Of a stretch of DNA of 30,974 nucleotides, positions 1-8,500 are shown piece by piece (the first letter of the stretch is position 1; each line of letters begins with the position of its first letter). The notes beneath the pieces were generated by a model. It did not search any database, had not been told where the DNA came from, and saw only the letters and a list, made by a program, of their open reading frames with translations. Source of the DNA: CAZWCX01 sp964632945. GTDB taxonomy: Bacteria > Planctomycetota > MHYJ01 > WSZJ01 > CAZWCX01. A program made the position numbers and the translations under genes. The stretch is from the NCBI GenBank assembly GCA_964632945.1, contig CAZWCX010000087.1:1-30974 (forward strand), written 5' to 3'.

Positions 1-1338
1 AACCTGACCTACCGGGCCGTGCCGCGGATCGACCAGGCCCGTCAGGTCGAATCGGTGATCGCGCGGCACCGCGGCGAAGGGGGGATCGTCTACGCGCAGA
101 CCCGCAAGGAAGTCGAGCGGCTGGCGGAGTCGCTGGCCGGAGCCGGGGTCTCCTGCGCGCCGTACCATGCCGGGCTGCCGGGGGCGGAGCGGGCGCGGGT
201 CCAGGAGTCGTTCGTGTACGAGCGCCTCGACGTCGTCGTGGCGACGATCGCCTTCGGCATGGGGATCGACCGGTCCAACGTACGGTTCGTCGTGCACGCG
301 AACACGCCCCGGTCGGTGGAGCATTACCAGCAGGAGTCGGGGCGCGCGGGGCGGGACGGCGCGCCGGCGGAGTGCGTCCTCTTCTTCTCCGCCGCGGATC
401 TGCATCGGCACCGGATATTGGCGACCCAGGACGTCGAATTGTCGCCGGAGCGCCGACGCGCCATCGAACGGCAATTGAAGGACATCGGACGCTTCGCGAT
501 CTCCCCGGTCTGCCGCCATCGACTCCTGACGACCCACTTCGGCGCACCGTACCCCGACGGCCCGGCGGAAGGCTGCGGGGCGTGCGATGTCTGCCTCGGC
601 GAGACCCGCGAACTGCCGGCCGGGGAGGCGCTGGTCACCGCCCAGAAGATCATCAGCGCGGTCTACCGCACGGGGGGGCGTTTCGGCGCGGGATACGTCG
701 TGAACCTTCTGCTCGGCAAGGTAGAGCCGCGCATGGAACGGAACGGCCATGACCGCCTGCGCGTCTGCGGCATCCTCAAGGAGGCACGAGAGGCGTCGGT
801 TCGAGCCTGGGTGGACCAGTTGCTCGTGCAGGGACATCTCGCGGTCCATGAAGACGGGGAGTATCCGCTCCTCCAGACCACCGACGAGGGGATGCGGTTG
901 TGCCGGGGAGAGTCGCAGGTTCGACTCGGCGTTCCCCCGGAATCGAGCCGGGGGGGGAAAAAGAAGGGAACCCGGAAGGCGTCGGCGCCGGTCGCGGGCG
1001 TCGGGGGCAGCCTATTCGAGCGGTTGCGCCGGCTGCGTCGAGCCCTGGCCGCGAGCCAGGGGGTCCCTCCCTACGTGGTGGCGCACGATGCCGTCCTGGC
1101 CGCCCTCGCGGAGGCCCGCCCGACCGACCTGGATGGGTTGCAGCAGGTCAAGGGGATCGGCGAGCGCAAGGCGGCCCGATACGGCGCCGCCTTCCTCCGC
1201 GTGATCGCCGGGGAAGATCCGGATGCGGTCGCGGCGGGGACGGGGCGCACCGGGGAGCGCGCGGACGGGCCCGCCGCGGACTCCGGGAGGGCGGAGGGAG
1301 ACATCGACTCCTCGTCGCCTCGCGTGCCGGCGATCTAG
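1..1338 (+). CDS. recQ: ATP-dependent DNA helicase RecQ, 5'-truncated by window edge
   Basis: RecQ unwinds DNA 3'-5' in recombination and fork repair. The reading frame is open from base 1 (Asn-Leu-Thr-Tyr, the usual start of the second RecA-like domain), so the ATP-binding half lies upstream of the window. Numbering from base 1, motif IV is near residues 28-42 and motifs V/VI span about 79-119 (AFGMGIDRSN, then QQESGRAGRDG). The RecQ zinc site is complete: Cys171, Cys192, Cys195 and Cys198. A winged-helix RQC domain follows at about 205-300. A basic linker leads to an HRDC domain at about 345-420, ending in a helix-hairpin-helix-like VKGIGERKA segment. The last 40 residues look disordered. 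The stop TAG shares the palindrome CTAG with the stop of the convergent kinase gene. A standard housekeeping gene with nothing missing in the visible part. Confidence 0.95.
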   Translation, partial: NLTYRAVPRIDQARQVESVIARHRGEGGIVYAQTRKEVERLAESLAGAGVSCAPYHAGLPGAERARVQESFVYERLDVVVATIAFGMGIDRSNVRFVVHANTPRSVEHYQQESGRAGRDGAPAECVLFFSAADLHRHRILATQDVELSPERRRAIERQLKDIGRFAISPVCRHRLLTTHFGAPYPDGPAEGCGACDVCLGETRELPAGEALVTAQKIISAVYRTGGRFGAGYVVNLLLGKVEPRMERNGHDRLRVCGILKEAREASVRAWVDQLLVQGHLAVHEDGEYPLLQTTDEGMRLCRGESQVRLGVPPESSRGGKKKGTRKASAPVAGVGGSLFERLRRLRRALAASQGVPPYVVAHDAVLAALAEARPTDLDGLQQVKGIGERKAARYGAAFLRVIAGEDPDAVAAGTGRTGERADGPAADSGRAEGDIDSSSPRVPAI

Positions 1339-4300
1339 CGTAGCCGTTCGAGCAGGGCACCCCAGCGCGGATCCGACTGCAGGGGCTCCAGGTCGGTCTG
1401 CAGCCGGAGGAGGGTGTCCTTCCGGAGCCCGAGCGCCGCGGCGGCCTCGAGGAACCGGAAGGCCGTCTCCCGGGCGGCTGCCGCGGTGGGCTCGTCGATC
1501 GGCCCCGGTTCCGCCAGCGGCGCCACCCGGCCCGTCGACCGCACCGACTCGGTCCGTGCGGCGCCCAGGTAGGCGGCCGCCAGGAGGCCGAGAACCATGG
1601 GATCGCGGGTCCATCTCTCCCAATCCGCCGGATCGTGTTCCGCCTGTTCGCGTTCCCAGGTCCGAAACCCTTGTTCGTACAGCGAGCGCGCAACCTCGAA
1701 GTGGTTGACCGCCAGCCGCAATTGCGCCTGAGTGAGCAGGGCGAGGGACTTCAACGGATGCGCCTCGACCTGGAGGAACATCCTGGACTCCTCGAGGCGC
1801 CGGCGCACTTCGGGGGCGGATGGCGGGTGCTCCTGAAGGGCGGCCTCGCACGCCGCCGTCATCTGCGCCCACCGCCCGGTCCAGCGGTAGAGCCAGATCT
1901 GGTCGAGTCGGGCGACCCCATGACCGAGTTCGATCGCCGTCGCAAGATCCGCTTCGGCATCCCGGAGGAAGGGCTCCGGATCATGACCCCGCGCGGCATG
2001 GCAATGGGCGAGCATCAGCCGCAGCCGCCCGCGGTCCCCATGCGCAGAGCCTGCGGCCCGGGGCAGCGCCGCCAGCGCGGCGAGCCGTTCCAGCGCCGTC
2101 CCGGCGAATGGCCGCGGATCCTCTCCGCGCGCGAAGTGGGAAATCGCCAGGCACACCGAGACGTGCGCCTGCAACCGCAGGGGTTCCACCGCGCCGGGAG
2201 GGCTGTACGCGATCGCGGCTGCGAGGCTGGCCAACGACTGTTCGAACCAGGGGCGCGCGTCCATCCCCCGGGACTCCAACGCGTGACCCACGTCGTGTTG
2301 CACATGGGCCTTCGCCTCATGCCCCTCGGCAGACGTTTTCCCCCGCTGGAGAGCGGCGTCCAGATCGGCGAGGGCGGGCGCGAATGCCTCTCTCGGATCG
2401 CGCCCGGCCTGACTCTCCCGCTGGGCAAGCCGACGCCTGACGTTGCCGCGATTGTGCCAGGCGACCGGATTTGCGGGATGCTGCCGGATCGACTCGTCCA
2501 GGTCGGCCAGTGACCGCTGCAACAAGAGGCCGGCCTCCTGGCCCCGCGCCTCCTCCGCCAGGGCCAGCGAGAGCAGCGCCCCACCCCGGCCCAGCATTGC
2601 TTCGGAATAGCCGGGATTCAGCCGTACGGCTTCCTCGAAGGCCTCCACCGAGGCCCGATAGGAGGCTCTCGGGTCCCGGCCGGCCGCGCTCTCGAGCCGG
2701 CCCAGTCGGGTGTGGCCGTTGCCCCTCTGCACCCACGTCATCGACATCCCGGGCTCCAGGCGATCGACGACGTCCAGATCGAGCAGCGCCTGCTCGAATT
2801 CCACCCGGGAATCGCCGCCCACCGCGTGATCCGCCTCGCCGAGGATCATCCGCGCCACGGCGCGGGCGAGATAGCCCGAGGTGAACTCCGGACGGTCCTT
2901 CACCAGGCGATCGAGCCTCGTGAGGGCCTCCCGAATTCGCGGGCGGCCGTCGACGCCCCGGCGCATTTCCGCTTTGCCGAGATCCAACATCACCTGCGCC
3001 CGATTGATCTGCCCTCCCGTGTGCGCCGGTTCCCCCTGGAGCACACCCTCGAAGTCGGCGAGGGCCCTCATCCAGTCCGGTTCGGGATCCTCTCCCCGCT
3101 CCTCACGTGCCAGGCCCAGGGCATGCCAGGCGTTCCCCCGCGCGAGCCGGACGTTGATGCGGTCCACTCCGCCACTCCAGGCTTCCCCGCAGTCCTCGAT
3201 GCAGGAGACGAGGAGGTCGCGCGCATCCTCCCCGGATCGCCGCATCGCCAGAGAGAGGTTGAACTTCACCACGGCGCGATCGTGGACGGCCTCGGCGGAC
3301 TCCGGCAGGCGTGTCGTGACCCAGGTTGCCCCCTCGAGGGCCTCACGCAGAATCGATCGCGCGTCCGTGCCGTGAAGGTCCTGCAAGAGTCCGATCATCG
3401 ACAGCGTGCGGTTGTGACCCCTCCGAAGGGCCGGGTCGTATGGCCATTCCGCGAGAGCCCGTTCGTACTCGACGCGGGCCTCGTCGAACCGGCCCAGGCC
3501 GTGCCGGATGAACCCGAGAAGGAAACGAGCGCGGGCTCCGGGTTGTCCGGCGAGGATCCGCTGAGCCTCCTCCGCGGAATCCGTTCGTCCCGAGTGAAGC
3601 GCAGCGAGAGCGCGCGCGAACGCAACGTGAGCCGCATCCGACGGCTCGGGAGCGGGCAGGGTATCCATGCGCGCGAGATCGGACACCCCTCCGTCCAGAC
3701 AGACGCGGAGCGCGGGTGACGGAGCGGCGGCCGGAATCATCTGGACTCCCCGGGAGTACAGCCACTGGGCCGTCGGGAGGGGGGCGGCCTCCGAGAAGGT
3801 CTGGAGCCGCCGCAGCCCGCGCAAACGCCAGACGCGACGATCCTCCGGCGAGAGGAGGCACCCCGCGTCCAAATCTGCGTCCGCCTCCCGGGTCCGGCCG
3901 AGGAGACCCAGCACGACTCCTCGCAGGGACCGGGCCGGCCCGAAGTCCGGAGCATCCCGAACCGCGAGTTCCAGTACCCGCAGCGGTTGAGCCGCCAGTG
4001 ATTCCCGAGCCTCGAGCGGAAGGTCGGTCCGCCGAACCTGGTCTTCAAAGCGGGCCACGTCCGCTGCGACCGATTCGACCAGCAGATGAGTTCGCCGGAC
4101 AGTCTCCGCGCGACCGGAAGCGGTCCACAGCACCAGGCCGGTCCCGATCGCGAACACCGCCAGCACGGCGGCCACGAGGATCCGGTGCGTGCGCAGGGCG
4201 CGGGTGACGCGCTCGAAACGTCGCAGCGGGCGCGCCTGCACCGATGCGCCGGCCAACCAGGCCCGGAGATCGGCCGCGATTGCCTCCGCCGTAGCCGTCC

Positions 4301-5318
4301 GGCGCGTCGGGTCCTTTTCCAGGGCTCGCAGGCACACGGCTTCCAAAGCCTCCGGAATTCCGGGTCGCACGCGGCCGGGGGGGAGAGGCTCCTCCAGCAG
4401 CGTGGCGTGGATCGTTTCCCACACCGTATCCCGCTCGAACGGCGGCCGGCCGGTCAGCAAGTGATACAACATCGCACCCAGGGACCAGACGTCCGTCGCC
4501 GGTCCGACCCCCGCCGATTCCGCGCGGGCCTGCTCCGGGCTCATGTAGGCCGGCGTCCCCATCGCCTGTCCCGTCACGGTAAGTCGCGGGACCGAATGGG
4601 CCGACGAGAGATCGCCGGAATTGCGGGGAAGCTCCTTCGCCAGACCGAAGTCGACGACCCGGGCCATGACGGGCTCGCTCCGGGTCAGCAGGATGTTCGC
4701 GGGCTTCAGGTCCCGGTGGATGATCCCGTGCGCGTGGGCGTGCGCCACCGCCTCCGCAGACTGGGCGAGGAACGTGACCGCGCGCCGGAGCGCCGCCTCC
4801 GGCGGAGCGGCCTCCCCGGACGGCAGGGCCATTGCCAGCCAATCCGAGAAGGGAACGCCCTCCACGAAATCCATGACCAGCCAGGTCGCCCCCTCCTGCT
4901 GACCTGCGTCATGGACAGAGACCAGGTGGGGGTGGCGGAGAGTCGCGGCGACGCGCGCTTCCCGCAGCAATCGGGCCGCAAGCTCGGGATCTTCCATGCG
5001 CAGGACCTTCACCGCGGCAGGTCGCTCCAGGTCCGGATCCCACGCCCTCCAGACTACCCCCATGCCGCCAGACCCGACCCGCTCGACGAGCCGGTATCGA
5101 CCGAGACGGTCCCCGGGCCGGAATTCGTGCGAACCGGGAGGGGAGGGGATCTCGTCCGGGACCCCGCCCTTGACCGTGCGATCCATCGACGCCTCGCAGC
5201 CGGGAGCGACGGGCGCCCCGCTCCCCGGAGGCAAGACCCGGGTTGCGCCCGGGATCACCCCGGGATCGAACCTCGTGAGCCCCGGATCGGGCCTCGGTTC
5301 AGGCGTTTCCGCGCTCAT
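1335..5318 (-). CDS. Receptor-like Ser/Thr protein kinase with TPR sensor domain
   Basis: A 1327-residue Hanks-type kinase. The kinase domain spans about 74-355: glycine loop GSGGMG, ATP-binding Lys104, catalytic HRDLKPAN (Asp203), DFG at 223-225 and GTPAYMSPEQ, so it should be active. One membrane span at about 380-400 separates it from some 920 residues of TPR-like helical repeats. Six consecutive repeats are exactly 46 residues long, and looser copies flank them. I chose the ATG at 5318 because it has a good ribosome site (GGAG five bases upstream). The frame stays open a further 186 bases, but that stretch runs through the inverted-repeat element at 5371-5528 and is unlikely to be translated. 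It lies downstream of the related kinase at 5530-9660, so it may be co-transcribed unless the element stops transcription. Substrate and signal are unknown. Confidence 0.92.
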   Translation of the reverse strand: MSAETPEPRPDPGLTRFDPGVIPGATRVLPPGSGAPVAPGCEASMDRTVKGGVPDEIPSPPGSHEFRPGDRLGRYRLVERVGSGGMGVVWRAWDPDLERPAAVKVLRMEDPELAARLLREARVAATLRHPHLVSVHDAGQQEGATWLVMDFVEGVPFSDWLAMALPSGEAAPPEAALRRAVTFLAQSAEAVAHAHAHGIIHRDLKPANILLTRSEPVMARVVDFGLAKELPRNSGDLSSAHSVPRLTVTGQAMGTPAYMSPEQARAESAGVGPATDVWSLGAMLYHLLTGRPPFERDTVWETIHATLLEEPLPPGRVRPGIPEALEAVCLRALEKDPTRRTATAEAIAADLRAWLAGASVQARPLRRFERVTRALRTHRILVAAVLAVFAIGTGLVLWTASGRAETVRRTHLLVESVAADVARFEDQVRRTDLPLEARESLAAQPLRVLELAVRDAPDFGPARSLRGVVLGLLGRTREADADLDAGCLLSPEDRRVWRLRGLRRLQTFSEAAPLPTAQWLYSRGVQMIPAAAPSPALRVCLDGGVSDLARMDTLPAPEPSDAAHVAFARALAALHSGRTDSAEEAQRILAGQPGARARFLLGFIRHGLGRFDEARVEYERALAEWPYDPALRRGHNRTLSMIGLLQDLHGTDARSILREALEGATWVTTRLPESAEAVHDRAVVKFNLSLAMRRSGEDARDLLVSCIEDCGEAWSGGVDRINVRLARGNAWHALGLAREERGEDPEPDWMRALADFEGVLQGEPAHTGGQINRAQVMLDLGKAEMRRGVDGRPRIREALTRLDRLVKDRPEFTSGYLARAVARMILGEADHAVGGDSRVEFEQALLDLDVVDRLEPGMSMTWVQRGNGHTRLGRLESAAGRDPRASYRASVEAFEEAVRLNPGYSEAMLGRGGALLSLALAEEARGQEAGLLLQRSLADLDESIRQHPANPVAWHNRGNVRRRLAQRESQAGRDPREAFAPALADLDAALQRGKTSAEGHEAKAHVQHDVGHALESRGMDARPWFEQSLASLAAAIAYSPPGAVEPLRLQAHVSVCLAISHFARGEDPRPFAGTALERLAALAALPRAAGSAHGDRGRLRLMLAHCHAARGHDPEPFLRDAEADLATAIELGHGVARLDQIWLYRWTGRWAQMTAACEAALQEHPPSAPEVRRRLEESRMFLQVEAHPLKSLALLTQAQLRLAVNHFEVARSLYEQGFRTWEREQAEHDPADWERWTRDPMVLGLLAAAYLGAARTESVRSTGRVAPLAEPGPIDEPTAAAARETAFRFLEAAAALGLRKDTLLRLQTDLEPLQSDPRWGALLERLR
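2205..3032 (-). repeat. Six tandem 46-residue TPR-like repeats (138-bp period)
   Basis: This part of the kinase gene encodes six back-to-back repeats, each exactly 46 codons. They begin at Glu-Pro-Ala-His, Arg-Pro-Glu-Phe, Glu-Pro-Gly-Met, Asn-Pro-Gly-Tyr, His-Pro-Ala-Asn and Gly-Lys-Thr-Ser. Canonical TPRs are 34 residues long. The extra 12 sit between helices A and B, around a Gly-x-Asp-x-x loop. Looser repeats of about the same length continue on both sides. The DNA itself has diverged, so this is a protein-level repeat. Confidence 0.85.
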
Positions 5319-5370
5319 TTCAACTCCTGCACACCGGGGGATGCCGGCGTCGATTCGCCGGTCTCCTCGT

Positions 5371-5528
5371 GGGTCTCCACTCCTGAGATCCCGGGTTCGG
5401 CCGAGGCGATTTTCGCGCCCGGCAAGGCGCGAGGAGGAGGCAATGCCCCGGTGCATCGCCGCCGACAAGCCACGAAGCCCGGCGCCAGAAGCGACCGGAC
5501 CCACCTAGGAGATCAAGGTTGAAGCCCC
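5371..5528 (-). repeat. Inverted-repeat element, copy A (158 bp)
   Basis: Read on the minus strand, the element starts GGGGCTTCAACCTTGATCTCC-like and ends in an imperfect reverse complement finishing GGAGACCC. Inner arms also pair (GGTCCGGTCGC side against GAAAATCGCCTCGGCC side), so nearly the whole element can fold into one long hairpin. It matches copy B at 30860-30974 along its length, including a 27-base identical block (5394-5420 here, 30925-30951 there). Copy A has 43 extra bases near the hairpin tip. It begins one base after the stop codon of the upstream kinase gene and ends 52 bases before the start codon of the next. No transposase or target duplication is evident. It may be a small mobile (MITE/REP-like) element or act as a terminator or processing site. 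Confidence 0.8.
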
Positions 5529-5529
5529 A

Positions 5530-8500
5530 CTAGCGGCCTCCGGATCCCGGATCGCCCGCTCGCCGCTGCCGTGCTTCAGCCCGCAAGGCTTCGACCGGAC
5601 GGACGGAAGCGGGATTGAGGTCCTGTGCGCGATCGAAATCCGCCAGGGCCTCCTCCCAGCGTTCCATGAGGAAGTGAAGACGACCGCGCCGCACCAGCGT
5701 ATCGGCATCCCTGGGGTTGAGGCGCAAGGACTCTTCGAAGTCCTGCCGTGCCGCCGCATCCACGCCCGCGGCGTCGCCTCCCTCCGCGCGCTCCTGCTGG
5801 GCCTGGGTCCAACGGGCCGTCCCCCGGATGGACCACGTCATGGCCGACGAGGGGTCGAGTTCCAGCGCCTGGTCCAGGTCGTCGATCGCCCGCTTGACCA
5901 GATCGCGGTCGTCCCCGCCCCGGCCGCGCCGCCATCCCGCCCAGTTCAACCCGAGCGCGGCCCGATAGCGCCACGCCTCGGCGAGCCTCGGGTTGATCTC
6001 CAGGGCGCGATCGTAGTCGCCGGCCGACTCCCCGAAAAGGGTTTCCGGATCCTGGCCGTGCGACTGGCGCGTCAACCCCCAGTTCATCCTCGTCATCGCC
6101 CGCTGCATCCACGCATGGGCGGCCCTCGGATTGAGATCCAGGCATTTCCCGTACGCGGCGATCGCCTCCCGGTAGTGCGGCTCGGGATCCTCGCCCCGGC
6201 TCTCCTTCACGCCCGCCCAATTCACCTGGACGCCGCCGCGCAAGCGCCAGGCGTCGGGGTGAGACGGGTTCACCCTCAGCGCCGCATCGAGTTCGTCCAC
6301 CGCGGTCCGGTAATGCGGTTCGGCATCCCGGCCCATGCCCGAGGCGTACACGCCCCAGTTGAGCCGGAGGGAGCCCCGACGGAGGTGGATCTCCGCGAGA
6401 CCCGGATTCAGCTTCGACGCCTCCGCGTAATCGGCGTCCGCGCGCGCGAATGCGGGTTCGGGGTCATCGCCGCGCTCCTGCGCCCAGGTTCCACACTGCG
6501 CATGCAGCCACGCGCGGTTCACCCATCCGCTCGGCGACCGGGCGTTGATTCCGAGGGCGCGATCCAGATGGCCGATCGCCTCACGGTAGCCGGGCAACGG
6601 ATCTTCGCCGCGGTTTCGCAGTCGATTGGCTCGGTTCATGCAGGCGATCCCGAGCAACTCCCATGTCTGGGCGCTCCCCGGGTTGAGTTCGGTCGAGCGC
6701 GCGAACGCCTCCAGTCCTTCCTGTTCGATCGCGGGCGAAGGCTGACCGCGATCCGCCTGCCACGATGCCCAGTTGGTGAGAACGAGGCCGAGGCTGCTCC
6801 AGGCTCCCCACCCGCGCGGATCGAGGGTGAGGGCGCGCCGGTAATCGCTGGCGGCGGACGCGTAGACGGAATCGGGGTCGGCGCCGCGCGTCTGCAGCGC
6901 GTTGCCCCAGTTCAGACGGACGTCGCCGCGATGTTCCCAGGCGAAGGCCAACCGCGGATCGAGCTCGATGGCGCGATCGAAGTCGGCCGCGGCTTCCCCG
7001 AGGAGCGTGATCGGATCGGTGCCCGACTGGCTGCGGTGAAGGGCCCGATTGAGCCGGATGCTGCCGCGCCAGGCCCAGGAGGATGCCGAGCGGGGGTCGA
7101 GACGGGTCGCCTCTTCGAGGTCGGCCAGGGCACGGGTCCAGTGCGGTTCCGGATCCTCCCCGCGGGCTCCCATGATGTTGGCGAGCGTCATCGAGTTGTT
7201 GGCGTGCAGGATCCGCGCGCGCACGGAGGACGGATCGAGCGCCAGGGCCTGCTCCAGGTCGGCCGCCGCGGTGACGGCGACGGGCACTCCGTCCTCGCCG
7301 CGGTGCGACATGGCCATCGCGCGGAACTGACGGAGGGCGCCGCGCTCGGTCCAGAGCCCCGGATCGTCCGGGTGGAGGGCCAATCCGTGACCATACGCCT
7401 TTTCGGCGGCGTCGAGGTCGGCCGTGCCGTCGGCGCCCCGGACCACCTGAGCCTCCGCGAGGTGGTGGCGGGCGATCCCCAGGACGCGCCAGAAGGGAAC
7501 GTACCCCCGGTCGGCCTCGAGTCCGCGTTCGGCGGCGCGGGCCACCTCCTCCCAGCGGCGGGCGGTCTCCCCGAGGTGCGCGAGGGCCTCGTAGGCCTCC
7601 TCCAGCGATGGATCCTCGCGCAAGGCCTCTTCCAATCGGGTGCGCGCCTCGTCGCGACGGAGAACGGCATCGGGGCCGTACGCGAGGGCGAGTCCGCGAA
7701 CGCACTTGGATTGGGCCGCGGAAATCGTCCCGGTCCCGAGCGGGCCGTCGCCGGCAGAAACGCGTTCCAGCGCGGCGACATCCTCGAACAGGATCCTGCG
7801 GAGCGCGGCCGCTTCTTCGTCGGTCCGTTCCAAGTCCTCATCGTTCGAAATGCGGATCTCGAGCTCCCCGGCCTGCCCGGGGGCAAGCATGCCGGCTCGG
7901 GAGAGGCGGGCTCCTTCCCGCTGGAGCTCCGCGTCGCGCAAGATGCCGATTCGGCGCGCGTAGGCGTGCGCCGCCAGCACGGCGCGTTCGTAGCGGGCCG
8001 GGGCGTAGTCGGGTTCCCGACGCAGGGCATCTTCCTGTGCGGCCCGGGCCTGGTCGAACCGCATCAGCGCGCGATAGAGCCGGCCGAGATGCCAGTGCGG
8101 CTCCGCCCGGGAGGGGTCGACACGCTCCGCCTCCTCGACCGCGCGGAGCAGACGTGGAAGGTAGTCCAGACCCGCCTTCTTCATCGAGACGCCGGCGCGT
8201 CGGATGGAGAGCGCGGCGTCGAGGAAGAGCGACGACTTCTCGCGCAGGTCGGCACGGACCCGCTCCTGCAAAGCGAGCTTCGCCTTCGCCTCGGCGCGAA
8301 TGGTCTCCTCCAGCTCCGCGCGGCCCACCGCCATCCAGGCCGCGACGAGCAGGCCGCACAGGGCAACGGCCACCAGACCTGCGAGCACGCGGTAGCGCGC
8401 GACACGGCGAACCGTTTGCGTCGCCCACGTGGCCGGCCGCGCTTCGATCGGCTCGCCGTTGCGGTACCGTTCGAGGTCGCCCGCGAGCTCGCGCGCACCC

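Noticed and set aside
5319..5504. 62-codon N-terminal extension of the left kinase
   Set aside because: It reads through the inverted-repeat element and has no ribosome site, whereas the ATG at 5318 has a good one.
5719..7512. DNA tandem repeat or minisatellite with 138-bp period
   Set aside because: The period is strict in protein but the DNA units are well diverged, so it is an old protein repeat and not a recent slippage array.
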